NCBI GenBank assembly: GCA_002778195.1
Contig: PCDI01000007.1
Location: forward strand, 1,372,576 to 1,436,575
DNA: 64,000 bases
Origin: Raffaelea ambrosiae
Lineage: Eukaryota; Ascomycota; Sordariomycetes; Ophiostomatales; Ophiostomataceae
Reading direction: 5' to 3'
Positions 12,336 through 24,700 of the stretch are shown here, piece after piece. Made by a program: the position numbers and the translations under genes. The notes beneath the pieces are model-generated. The model searched no databases and was not told where the DNA came from. It saw nothing but the letters and a program-made list of their open reading frames with translations. The first letter of the stretch is position 1. Each line of letters opens with the position of its first letter.

Positions 12336-13129
12336 AGGTGTTGCTGTGAGGGCGTTGCCTTCGAGTTCGGTTCTAGTCCCATGGTAAGGCCGAGCTCTGG
12401 TTCTCGCTTTAGAGATGGTTGTGATAGGAGCGGTGCGTTGTGTGCTTGGTGTTGCTGGTGCAGAGCCACTTGTTGTTGAAGAAAGCTGGCGTTGGCACCC
12501 GACATCTCCAGGCCGGTGGCGGAAAACTCCATTGACCGGGACACCCCAGGAGACTCCATGACATCCGGACTAAGTATAGTTATTTTGTCAGCACCATCTT
12601 TTTCGACTGTCCTGTCCTCGTTGATTACCGCTGATAATCTTGCCGGTTCAGCTACAACTCACCTCAAGAGGAAGTCCTCGTTGGGGTAGAACCAAGCAGA
12701 CTGATTCGCAGCAGGCGTCTTGGATGATAGATGGATGTCAGCCATAGCATGGCTTGGGGATGAATAGTCGTCGTTCCATTTGAAGCCAGTCGAACTGTCA
12801 GCGAGTTCGGACAGGTTGATGGGAACACTGGCATAGATCGCTGGCATGTCATACGCAGTCGCTGGGCTAGGGTTGCTGGACGAGACACTAGAAGACGAGC
12901 GGCTGCTGCTCGTTGTTGACAAGCAGCTGGGTGTCGTGCCATAGGACAGATAATGCTGAATGCTGTAGTCTGCCGTGGTCGTTGACACTTCGTTGTGAGA
13001 TGGTACCACAGCTTGGAAGTCCATGGCCTCAACGCCGTCTTGGTATACGTGGAACTGGGGTACTTGCGAGTATAGAAAAGCGGCGTTGTGGTGCTCGGGG
13101 TCATTGTTGTTATTGTTGTTGTTATCCAT
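11366..13129 (-). CDS. C2H2 zinc-finger transcription factor with Gln/Ser-rich linker and C-terminal zinc ribbon
   Basis: Exons 13129-12663 and 12569-11366 join across a 93-bp intron (12570-12662) to give 556 residues, starting MDNNNNNNND. Exon 1 encodes a Ser/Asn-rich region of activation-domain type. Exon 2 carries a Gln tract (about residues 231-247, from a TTG/CAA repeat) and a long Ser/His/Asn region. Two adjacent fingers follow at about 377-400 (YVCRHKHCDGPVFTRMADLQ) and 412-438 (CDYPRCSRRDAPFHRKDHF). A second metal-binding motif near 513-532 (WWRCARCLGRV...WVCPEC) resembles a zinc ribbon and is followed by an Arg-rich helix. The product is expected to be a nuclear DNA-binding regulator; I do not recognise a named orthologue. 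An N at 12209 leaves one residue undefined. The very large gene-free region upstream is unusual for this window. Confidence 0.85.
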
Positions 13130-13728
13130 TTCGACTGTTTGCCTGAGGTGGCCGTCGCGCTGTCGTGTTTGCTTGGGTGCTGATGGGCGTCATGCAAGGC
13201 TTTTCTGTCTGATTTTGTTCCTGGATCCGATGCCTGGATCTGCTTTTTGTACAGGTGGGCAGAGAGGGTAGGAGACTAAGAGGGACCGTGGATCCGAGTG
13301 GATGCTCGCCTATGCCGGTGGTTATGGTTGTGTGTATAGTTTTCCCAGAGGTATGGGTCTTAAGATAAGAGGGTATATCCCAACGGTCGGGTCGTACCTG
13401 ATCCCGGGCGGCCGTGCTGGTGATTATGTATGGGCGCGAGTGTTTCAAGAGCACAAAACACGCACACGGCCAGGGCAGTGAGGCGGACGCGCTACTCCCA
13501 ACAGGCAGGAATGGGGAAGACAAGGATGGAGGATTGGGATGACGGTGGTGGTGAAGCTGGTGGTGGTGTGGCAGCTCAAGAATGGGGAAAGGGGTTGAAG
13601 CAGGACGGAACAGACCGAAGGCGACGTTGGCAGCTTGCTGTTGACCTGGACGTGCAGCCAGGAAGGAAATTGGCTTCTAAGTCATCAACCTAAACAATCA
13701 CAAGCAGCATGGCAAGCACAAGTGTGAG

Positions 13729-13770
13729 TGCGATCGTGTGTGTGTGTATGTGTATGTGTATGTGTGTGTT
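13729..13770. repeat. GT/GTAT dinucleotide microsatellite
   Basis: GTGTGTGTGTATGTGTATGT and continuing GT units form a roughly 40-bp repeat about 600 bp upstream of the zinc-finger start codon. Confidence 0.8.
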
Positions 13771-16700
13771 TTGTGGAAGTGTGAGTGGGTTCGAGAATAT
13801 GTGGGAGTGTGAATAATGTGGACGTATGGGTGTGAGTTTTGCGCAAAAATAGCGCCGCAGGTTTACCGAGTGCCAAACAGGAAAGGACAGGGAAGGAAGA
13901 AGATCGGACAGAATAGGAAATTCCAAGAAGCCGAATGCAGGGTCAAGATGATCAAAGCCAAGATGGGACAGCGTCAACACAGGGCCGAACGTTGGCAACC
14001 GAAGGCTGGATGGACGGCTTGACCGGTTTGTGGTTTCAAAAAAAAAGAAGATTGCAAGCTCCCGGGTCTGTGAACAACCTAAAGCTGCAGCAACCCTCGG
14101 GCTAACGCAAGCATTTCGGTGGCTTTTTTCTTTTTCTTTTTCTTGCTTTTTGAAATTCCTTTTTCAATTTTCGGTTGATTGTTTTGCACGATGAGAAACA
14201 AACCAAAAGGGGGAAAGTAAATGGGCAAGGAAAATATTAGGCGCCTTCTTTTTGAAACAAGACACCTCTAGAGACTTGCTACGTAGTAGCCACACTATGC
14301 AGCAACCACCCTCTAGCATGTAGTAAGATAGGGCAAAGCTAAATTTCTTCACAAGACTGGAGAGGCTTGCTGGGGCTCCCAAGACGTGGAGAAACAGCAG
14401 ATCTTGCTGAGGATGTGGGTGTGCACATTGTGACATAGGCAGACATTGCGGCTCATTGGGCGAAAGAAGCACCACAGCACGAAAGCGCCATAGCAGAATG
14501 CTCGTAGTGGAGGATGGCCCAGTCCAGTGCACAGAGTACATAGTATGTGCACTGGAGACGGATCCATTTCAAACCGTGACCAAGACTTCGGTCCCGAAGG
14601 AGCGGTCTGCAGGGGGGCATAGCCCCCCTTCGCACACCCCAGTCATATTGTCATATTATGACGAAGTGAAGTTAGCCATTGGCCGGTGTTGCTGGACCAA
14701 GCCCACACTGGCTGTATACTGTACGGCCGTGTAAGAGAGTTTGTTCGTGGTGCGGGGAGGAGCCGGTGTAAGTGGCCCTTGGCCGTTGTGCAGATACACA
14801 GTAAGATAGGTTTCATATGGCTATGTAAGAGGGCAAAAAGAATATGGCAAGAGTCAGAGACTAAAGCAGAGGGGGTGGGGGGGGGCATTACCATACGGTC
14901 GAAGGATGCCGTTCGCCATGCCATCGGTGCGACTAAAGGTGAGAATTATGGCGGATAGGGCAGGTGCAGAAGACTCGAACGGCATAATATGACATGCAAG
15001 GCATGGCCCTGGCAAGGTATCTGACACAGTAGAGCCTGGGAGACCCTGTGAGGCCACCGGGGACATGGCAGGTCACGGCAGGTAATAGCAAACCATTGGA
15101 GCCACCAGGGACTAAAGCAAGCGAGATGGGTAGACGGTCCGGTACTACGTGCGAGGTCGGAAGGAAGCGAATGGTACAAGCATGACTATCAGGCAAATTG
15201 ACATAGGCGACGACAGGGTGGGACGGGGAGAGACAGTGGCAAAAAGAAAAAAAGAAAAGAAAAGGAAAAGAATGGTGTCGATCGGGATGGGGAGCCAGAG
15301 CGGTTAACCGGGAACTGAAGGTAGCCAGATGGACTGAGGTGGGAAAGGCAGGAAACGGGGCCAGGAGGCCAATGCGGGTTAGGAAACGGGCAAGGCCAGG
15401 AGGACGGTAGGAAAGGCAGATAGCTAGCGTAATGTAATACAAAGTGTTGGAACGGCGGCAAGGGAAAGAGCAAGAGCAAAATGAATAGAAGAAGAGGACA
15501 AAAAAAGAGTACGCAAAATACCGGAAACCAACAGAGGAAACCCGCATGCAAGAACAAATAGAAGCTAACAAATCAAAACAAGCAACACCGGCAACCCAAC
15601 AGAAACACCAGCCCAGCACCGAACAGGAGACAGAAGCAACGGATGCACGAAAGCCAAGAAGCTCAGGAGCTTGCTTAGAACAACAGCTACCAATCCCAGA
15701 CAAAGGGTCCCAACCATGCGGCCCAAAGAAGGCGACGAGCTAAGACGCACAAGCCAATCGTAACCCGCCTTCTTAGTTGGCTCTGGGTCCCCTGATCGGG
15801 GCTGTGGGCTCCAGCATGTAACCATGCCATGCCATATGTGATATGCCAACATGACTACTTGGCCATGGCCCGTCGCGTTGTCTCGTTGGCAGGAGAAGCC
15901 TAACCAGAGACCGAAGCGAGACCAGCCGGACCACGCTGTGCTAGTTGTAGTTATTGCCGTCCCGGCTTCTCCTCAAGCCTTGCGTACCCCCCTATTCGGC
16001 CCAGGGCAGAATTGTCTGAGGCGCCCAGTTTCTGCAGGGCATAGAAGGGGATTTGGCTGGGCCGCAGACAAGCAGAACCCGGATGTTTGATATTTGGGCT
16101 TTTGTCGTTGGTTAGTGTGCGGGTTGACTTTGCGGATACTTTTTCCGCAATGGCTAGTTTGCTTTCTCTGGGGTTTTTCGTCTTTGTTTTCGGATCCGTT
16201 TTTCTTCTTTTTGCTTCTTGGCATGTCTGTGTGTTCGCTCTTCCGCTTCTCTTTATCGACTGGTGTAGTAGCCGTTTTTACCAGGCTAATTTGCCCGCTT
16301 TGTCTACCCACCGTGAGTTTCGCCAGCGACGGCGGACAGAAGTAACTAACCATGGGGAGCCGAACGGGAGGTTTGGTGGAAATCGGGGGGGTCCCGAAAA
16401 CTCGCACTCGCCCACAGTACATAGTAAGCATGGCCTGGTTGTTTTGAAAAAAAAAAAGGCCAGACCAGCCAAGGGACGGTCAGTCCGAGCCACATTTTAG
16501 CCCCCAACAGCCCTTTTATCATGCCAGATTCCCTGTGTTTGATTACTTGGGACACCGAGCCCATGCGACATGAGGTGTTTTCGACGAGGAGGTTGTTTCT
16601 TTTCGACCAGAGAAATAATTGATCTTCGTTCCTTTTTTCTGTTTTTCTATGCTGGGTCTTCCGTTTGCTGACGATGCGTCTTTTTGTTGCTTCTCTAGAC

Positions 16701-16826
16701 AAAGAAAGCCAGACGCACTACCACGCACACGCACACGCACCCGCATGCACACGCACGCACACGCACACTCGTCCGCGGACATGTATTTCTTGGTACACTC
16801 AGGCACTTTCCTCTTCAAGTGAAGCC

Positions 16827-16859
16827 GGTCGGCGATCGTGATTTTCACGATCGCCGACC
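16827..16859. other. Perfect 15-bp inverted repeat with TTT loop
   Basis: The left arm GGTCGGCGATCGTGA (16827-16841) is exactly complementary to the right arm TCACGATCGCCGACC (16845-16859), separated only by TTT. As RNA or single-stranded DNA it would form a very stable GC-rich hairpin. It stands alone in non-coding DNA, with no T-run immediately after it. Its function is unknown. Confidence 0.85.
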
Positions 16860-17401
16860 AGCCCAATATAGCCCGAAATACGGGGCCCAGAAATAGAAAC
16901 AATAGGAGCGCGTGAAGTGCGCGAAGCATGCGAATCAAGGAGCACATCACGCGAAGCGAGAGGGGCAGAGGATGCACGAAGAGGCGCCAGAAGGAGAATG
17001 CCGTTGGACGCTTGTTCGCGAGCATGCTTGCGTGGGCTTGCGTGGGCTCGCGTAGTCCGTATTAGTCGAAAAGAGGGATCGGGGTGCAGCCAAGCGAAGA
17101 GGAGCCAGAGCAGCGGTGGCAGGCATCGTTGCAGCTCCAGCAGACAAAGTGATCAGCGCTCGACCAGGCTCGACCAGACTCGGCCAGTCGAGCAGAGGCG
17201 GAAAAGGCTCTTACTCGTCGGATTCGGCCGTTGTTCTCGTGGGGCTGTCATGGCAGAGGCCGCGCAATGGCCAGAGGGCCCGGTAAGCCACATGAGGCAC
17301 AGGCCCGCCACAGCCGAAGAGCAGCTAACCAGCTATACTCGTAGAGCAAAAGAGCAATAGATCAGCGGGGCAGCAGAGAAGCGGAGCAATGGAACAGCAG
17401 G

Positions 17402-17427
17402 CCAGCAGACCAGCAGACCAGCAGACC
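17402..17427. repeat. Short CAGCAGAC tandem repeat
   Basis: Three direct copies of CAGCAGAC lie within a wider CAG-rich purine-rich zone at about 17360-17460. No coding frame was recognised. Confidence 0.7.
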
Positions 17428-20400
17428 GGACCGGCAGAGCAATACTAGCAGACCAGCATACCTGCAAAGGGGAGAAGGTGGCCTTGGCCAGTGCTCTTGG
17501 GCCTTCTGCCTTTCCAGAGATGAGCCAATCCTCAGCGTGGCATTGTGCTCGACAGCCCTAAACGGCCCTTTTCAAGGCTCGGCTGGTTGAGGTGCAGTAG
17601 CTTGGGCATTTTAGGTGCTCGTGCTCTTGGTGCGCTTGGTATCCTTGGTGTCATTAGTGCCCTTGTGTTGTGGGTTCTGTGTGTTCCGGGTTCTCATTTG
17701 GGTTTTCGATGGTCTCAGATGGCTGGGTGCTTGCGTCCTCGGGAACCTGCAACGCGCACAGAGGCTTCGCTAACACCCCCTAGCTTTATGATAGACACAT
17801 GAATGGCATGGGACGGTGTCGTGGGAAGAGGAAAAAGAAAGTAGAAGAACAGCGGATCTGGGCCAAAAACAGACGGATGCAGGCCTGAGGATCGTGAGTC
17901 AGGATCCCCAAGACTTGGAATTGCAGGACAATTTGCCCTGTTTGTGGGTTAGTCGGCGATTAACTAGTTAGTTGGCGAGATGGGCAAGAGCTTGGTGCTG
18001 GCTGAGAAGGCGCTGCGGCGCGCGCGAAGGCGGGGCAGGAAGGCGCGAAGGGCTGGGTCTCGACCGACTGGGCAAGGCTACGCAATTTGCGCTGGTGCAC
18101 TGTGGGGGGGTGCTATGAGTATTACATAGTTACTCGTTACTGTGTGATATTACTGCGCGCAGAGCAAAATGGCAATCGCGAAAGGCCAGAAGGCAGGTGC
18201 GACAGACAGCACCACAGGCGAGGAGGCAGGCGCGACCGAGAACCAGATTCAGGAAAACGCAACTGGGAATTACGATGCTCGTAAGATACCAACTAACTAG
18301 TTGGTCACTACTCATATTATTACTATGGTAGGTGTGATGGAGCGATAGAGTAAAAGAGGCCAAGCAAGTTGCCGTAGCCCAGCAAACCAGCCAGCAGGGA
18401 GCCAGCAGGGAAGGAGCAGTAGGGCCATAGGCCTATCCCCAGAGCAGCTGGCGTCGGAATCCTTCGAACATGGCCCGTCGGGGATACTGCATCTAGGCAA
18501 CCCACCGGAACCAATCGCTCCTGTTTCTCCATCTGGTCGGCGAGCTCTCCGCCTGCGGTGTACGTACTCGTAGACTACTAGTATGGTGGACTAGTGCTAG
18601 TTCTTGTCTCCAGTCGGTTTCCAGTTTTGTGTGTCCATTCTCCAGTGGCCCGTACGGTGTACTATGTAATATGCCAGTGTCTTCCAGAAGGGCGCCAAAA
18701 ATGTGGCCATACGAACCTGCCATTGTGGTATGGGGATTCGAAGGATTTTTGGTGCAGCACGCCCGGCTTCGCTGGTGATTTCCATTCTTCTGGTGCTGGA
18801 CTTCTGGGCTTCTGATTTTACGAGTACTTTGCTCTTTATTTGTTTTTCTGGAGCCCCATTGTCCGGTGTTTCTTCTCCTGCGAGTGTTCTTTCGATCTGC
18901 TTTGTTTTGTTTTGTTTTGTTTCGTTTTCTGTTTCTCGTCCTTTTCTTTTATTATTGTGCATTGTTCCTTCTCGTCTCTTTTCTCTTCTGACTTTTCCGA
19001 CTTTTCTTTTCTGTCGTTTCTTGTGTGCTCTTCGCTTCTTCATTTCCTTTCTTTTTTCTAAAAAAAAAATAACGTGTTATCTATTTATTTATTTTTTATT
19101 TATTCGGATTTTTGTCAGATTTATTCTTGGTCTGTCTACGGGTATGTCGCTCCTTCCATCTCGTAATGCATCGTGCCTTCTCAATGTTGATCTTCTGCCT
19201 GCCACACTCGCCGCCATGATTTCTTTTCTCTGCTATTTCCTTTTTGGCTGGTCTCGGGCTCCGCCCTTCTTAGGTTCCCTGCTCTTTGAGGAAAACCGAT
19301 ACGCCGGATTCGGGACCCTCACCCCCCTTCTTTCCCTACAGAGTGCATGCTTTAGTACCCACCTTCCCTCTAACCCTCCGAAAAGGAGGGTATTATTGTT
19401 ATCATAACAGCACTCATACTGGCTGCAATGTGTCTTGAAGATACCTGTGCGCCACTCGGGGTATTGTAAGATAATACGTTACAGCGCACGAGCATTGCCT
19501 ATCTCCCCGAAAAGGACGCGTAGTTTAGGCCTTACCGTGTGGCCCAACCAACCACCGTCCAGTGACGTGGCGTAAAAATAAGCATAACACGGACAGACCA
19601 GGAAAACAAAAAGTGGAGTGAGTCCAGAAGGATCAACGTCCCTGTGGCTGGCGCACAACCCCTCTGACCGTTTCTTTCGTTCTTCTTCGTTTTCCCGTAT
19701 TACCGACCGGCCAATTTTAGCACTGAGATCCGTTCTCTTTGGTTTTTGTTCCTGCTCTGGGTGGCACCCGGCGATGACGAACCTGCTACGCAGTCTTGGG
19801 AGGATCTGGGGGGGTCTTAGAGCGTCTTGGGCCGTCCATGGATGCTTTTTGGAGAGACGGCGCATCCATCTTGCAGCCACTTGCAGGCACTAGCAGCGAG
19901 ACGAGATGCACCTACAGACCCGAGACGCAACCATCACGAGATGCAAAACGTGGGTGCATAAACGCATTACCATCGTGCGTACGAGTTGATAATAATAGCG
20001 TAGGGGTGATCTAGTTATCAACGTCATGAGGCCAATCCAGACTACCGGTAACGAGAACGAGAACGAGAAGGGACATAATAGCGACAGAAAGTAAAAAATG
20101 GATGAGAAAGCAGGAAGGATAATGCCATGTTGATAATGAGAAAGAAAAGAAAAAAAAAAGGATCGCCAGAGAGAAATGACAATAGATGCCAATAAGAATT
20201 GGGCCGAGACACCACGAAAAGTCGACAAGTGACGCGTCGACGAGGTGACAAAGATGGCGGACGAAAAGATGTGAACATGCAAAGGTGTGATATGGAGCAG
20301 GAATGGACCGAAATGATCGAAGTGGGCAAAAAGGAAGATGGGGGCCATGGGGCCCTGGGGCAATGGACGGATAAAAAGACTGATCCGAGCAGGGGAGCAA

Positions 20401-20630
20401 GAGAAAACCGGGACAACAAAACGAAGAACGACTGGCAAATGCAGGGTTGATGCTACATAGCAATAACGACTGGCAAATACAAGGGAGGCCAGTGGAGCAA
20501 GGAGGTAGTGAAGGCACTAAAGGCGAACATGGCGAGGAGAAGGGCCTACCGTACGATGTGACTTACAGGGGAGGAAAAAAAAAAGGAAAACTACCATGCA
20601 TGTACGAGTGCTATGAAAAGGGAAGGGCCT

Positions 20631-20704
20631 AATACAGGACGAGGGGCACTAATACAGGATGAGGGGCACTAATACAGGACGAGAGGCACTAGTACAGGAC
20701 GAGG
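20631..20704. repeat. 20-bp minisatellite, 3.7 copies
   Basis: The unit AATACAGGACGAGGGGCACT recurs at 20631, 20651, 20671 and (partly) 20691 with one or two substitutions per copy. It is followed at 20764-20787 by a GAGAC pentamer repeat. Confidence 0.85.
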
Positions 20705-20763
20705 TAAGGGGAAACAAACAGTATGTATGCCGTAATAGAAGAAGACAAGGCGAGACAGAACAA

Positions 20764-20787
20764 GAGACGAGACGAGACGAGACGAGA
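20764..20787. repeat. GAGAC pentanucleotide repeat
   Basis: About five direct GAGAC units lie in a purine-rich zone (20740-20990) that contains further scattered GAGACA and GACGAA words. Confidence 0.75.
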
Positions 20788-21672
20788 TAAGACGGACAAG
20801 GCGAGACAGAGCAAGGTGCATAGTAAGACGGGCAGAGCAGAAAACTAAAACAAGCAAAGCAAGACAAGCAAGGCCAGGAAGGCAAGGAACAAAGTGGTCT
20901 CCAGGACAACTCGACTGAAAGGGAGCCCAAACAGGGAAGCGGTGGAGCAGACGAAGAGACGAAGAGACGAAAAGAGAAAAGACGAATTAGAAGGGAACAT
21001 GCCAAGAGGTGCAAACATGAACGGCTGTCGTGTAGATGAATGTAACGAGTACGTAAGATAACTACACCGCACCGCCGCACACAGACGGCAAGCACACAGC
21101 GCTTTAGTGGCCTTCCCCCTCGCGGATTGACCGACGGAAGTTTCCTTGACTGGGTTTCCTGATCAGGGACAGCTACCCGACAGGGTTCTGAGAAGAGAAG
21201 GTGGTTGTGAGGGGGGGTTGGTATCGGCCGGTATCGACTAACTACTATGTAGCATGAACCAGTATCGACCAAGGCCAAACGATGCAGCTTGCCAAAGATT
21301 GGCCCAATTGGAAAAAAAAAAAGAGAGAGAGAGAAGGATTCTCCTCATGCATGGGTAGGATCCCCTCACTCTTTTGTTTGGTTGTTTCATGTCTTACTTT
21401 GTAGTTTCCTTCCCCATAAGGCAAAAACTGATAGAAATGACATGTTAATACACCGTATGTGATTGTATCTTTTTATTGTATCATTTGTATCTTGCTGGGA
21501 GGGTGTACTTTGTAGCTTGCAGAAGTGCAGGCCTTGGCCGAGGAGTCCCGTCAATGTAACTGAACCTTTGTTGTGTCGGTACAACCTCGAATCCTGTCTG
21601 TCGATGAACGTGGAATCCTGTACAGTTGAGTCATCTCGTTGGCCATACTCGGGAATTCCCGAACCTCGTAGG

Positions 21673-21704
21673 ATGTCTAGCATGTCTAGCATGTCTAGCA
21701 TGTC
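21673..21704. repeat. 9-bp tandem repeat ATGTCTAGC, 3.5 copies
   Basis: Three exact copies and a partial fourth lie in non-coding DNA. Confidence 0.8.
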
Positions 21705-24700
21705 GGTCGAACTGAATCGGTCTCGATGCTTTAAGTTGTTTTCTTGGTGAGCCACGTCGGCCGAACTGTCTCGTATCTTTTTTTTTTTTTCTTTTTTTTT
21801 TCTTTTTTTATCTCTCTTTTCAATTTCTCTTCAATTTCTGTTGTACTCAATTTTTCTTGTCCTTCACCATCTCGTATCATTTGTAATCACAGGATGAAAA
21901 CTGCTTTCAGAACGAGTCCAAACACAACCCTTACCAATCAAGTAGTTGGCTGCCCAGTTTTCATTTCTGTCTTTTGCAAACACACCAGACTGACTGCCGT
22001 CGATGCCCTGTGCCCCCCACCCTCCATGCCCACGCTGCTGTTCCTTCAGCCAAGGTCGGTCAACACCCAGGAACTCACGATAAGCATCCTTTTTCAATTT
22101 ATTTTGGGGGGAAACCATCACCAAGCCATCGTTCTGGACACACACATACACACAAGCTGAAAAAACTGAAAACCCGAAAAACTGAAAAACTAAAAAATGT
22201 GTCGTTCCTTTCTCTTTATTCCCCTTCCCCCACCCTTGAAGCTTTGATAATGGCAGCTTTACCTTGGCAGTGTCGCGTGTCGTCTTTCTTTATCTGGGAC
22301 ACAACGTTCCCTCCCCCCCGAATTGGACCCTGCTTTGTAACAAGCAAAATAGAAAATTATGCAACGACAAAAAGGACTATCATCAAGGACTATCATCGTA
22401 TGCAAGATAACATGGGCAGTGAACTCCATGATATCATCATCGTACGTGGTAAAGCAGGATCCGACAAGGGAGACATCCCAAGTACACACCAGGGAAAAAA
22501 AAGATGCCGCAGGTGCCTTGTCTGCATCCTTCCCATCGCAAAGGTACTCGTAGATATGCCTTCTCCGATAACAGACCCATGTCCTGCGCGACTTGTGCCT
22601 CGTGGCACAGGCACATTAGCACCAATTGACATACGACGCCAACAGCACATCACCCAACACGTACACGCCCACGCACACGCACACGCACACGCACACATGC
22701 AACACGTAGTTGTGCAGAAAACTGCTTTTTTTTTGTTCTTTTGTTCTTTTCTGCTTCTTCTCTTTGTTGAAATCTGGCAGAAACCACGCAGGGCAAAAGC
22801 ACGGCGGGTACTACTGTGCAGGGGTGAGGGAGGAGCAGCGAACATGATGAGAGGCATGGAAGGATTGAGCTTCCATGTCAAGACATGTTGCCCCAAAAGC
22901 CAAAAAAAAAAGTCAAAAAAACACACTGGGAGGATGTAAAGGAATGACAATAGCTAAGTTCATCTCGTGTCTTGGCTCATTGGGGAGGTTTATGTTTTTA
23001 TGTTTATTTTTTTATGTTTATTTTTTTAATGTTTAATTATTCACTGTTTATTTCATTTTTACTTTTTAATTTTTTTCATCCTCGAGGGATACCTTGTCCA
23101 GCTGAAGGACGTGCCAGCAGCTACGCCCTGATACGCGGTAGGTCGATAAGAAATAACGGATGCGCATACGAGTACGGATGTGCGGTGTAACAAGACCTCG
23201 TTTTAGAAATCTCTTTGTGTTTTTGGCTGTTGAAAAGGAGCAAAATGAGCCATCGCCGAAACAGAGTTGACAGCGAATTAGGAGGTAAGAAGAGAGTGAC
23301 AGTTCCGAAGAGACAAATTTCAGGAGGCAGTAACTAGTATGTAGGAGGCAGGAGACAGGTACCTGGAGACAGAAACCAGGAACTGAAAAGACGCTGGAAA
23401 ACAGGAAACGGAACAGAAACTCGCAGACCGGACGCGGGCACGGAGCATCAAAAAAGCCGGGGATGGAACCTTCAGGTTGACGCTATCTGTATCTATGTTT
23501 TGATCTGATTTTTCTTTCGTCCAGTTCTTTGAACAATACTGGTATTTTTTTTCTATAGTTTTTTACTATATTTTTTACTAACTATATTTCTTCTATATTT
23601 TTTCTATATTTTTTCCCCGGCTTGGGGGTTGAATTTTTCTCTTCGGGACAACTGCGCTTCAAGGTGTCAGTTGACGGAGCTTTGTCTGTCTGTAGCCTCT
23701 CCGCTTGACCGGGAGAGAGAACTAAAACAGACGAGGCTGCGACTGGGAGCAGGATTTGGGGAGGAACGTGTTTTTTTTCTTCTTTTTCTTTTGCTGTTAT
23801 GTGATTGCCTGATCGGGGCAGAAGTCCGAGGCGTTCTGAACCGACGCAAGTTTGCGAGCCCGTGTGCAAGCCAGTTCTTGTTGGTTGGCGAAGCCGGGTG
23901 TGGCGCATAGCTTGCGTCTCTGGCTTGCGCCCTCTCAGTGCCACCGTACCATCCTAAGCGAAGTCAGACCAGGGGTGCAGAGGGGAAAGGGACATACATA
24001 CCGCCCACATGCACTAGTTAATTACATACAAAACACACAGACCACGGTGCGGCCAGAGCACAGCATTGTATTGTATTTGTTTCGGAAAGTCACCGGAAAC
24101 TCCCCGGCCGGAAGAGGGGGTAAAATACATAGTACGTTGTGGGGGAGGGAGAAGGGGAAAAAAAATTGGCGAGTGACATTGTAAACAGTATGAGCAGAGA
24201 GAAGACGAAGGAGGAAGGGGACGACGAGGCTGAGTAAATACAGTCCGCCGTGTTCGGTATCAAACTGCTCTTTTTTTCTGGACTCGTTCTTTGTAAACCA
24301 ACCGGTGCCAAGAAAGAAAAGAGAAAGGATTCGAACAGGGTTGAATTGGAGGAGTAGGGGGGGGGGGGGCAGTGGTGTTGTCTCAAGAGAGCAGCCATAT
24401 GCAACCATATGCGGAAACCAGATGCAGCCTGCAGACAGTTGGCGCAGATGCGCAGAGACAACAATAACACCCCCCCTAAAAACAGACCAAAGAGAGAGCA
24501 AAGAAAAAGGCAGGAAAAAAAAAGGCCCCAAGGCGGCATGCTCCATTTGTCCTTTTTCTGCTTCGCCTCTTGGCTCCTTTTGTTTGTTTCCCTTTTGATT
24601 TCTTTTTTCTTTTCTTTCTATCTTTTGCTCACTGCGCCTTACTTTGAATTTCCTTTTGATGCATCATGGGAGAGTGTTGTTGGGGTGGTTGGATGCACGG

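Noticed and set aside
20649..21278. 209-codon minus frame rich in Ser, Cys, Leu and Arg
   Set aside because: It arises from the 20-bp and GAGAC repeats read on the other strand and has no motif or exon structure.
24300..24350. tRNA-like T-arm words (GGATTCGAAC and similar) here and near 18736
   Set aside because: No acceptor stem, D-arm or anticodon arm could be built around them, so no tRNA gene is claimed.
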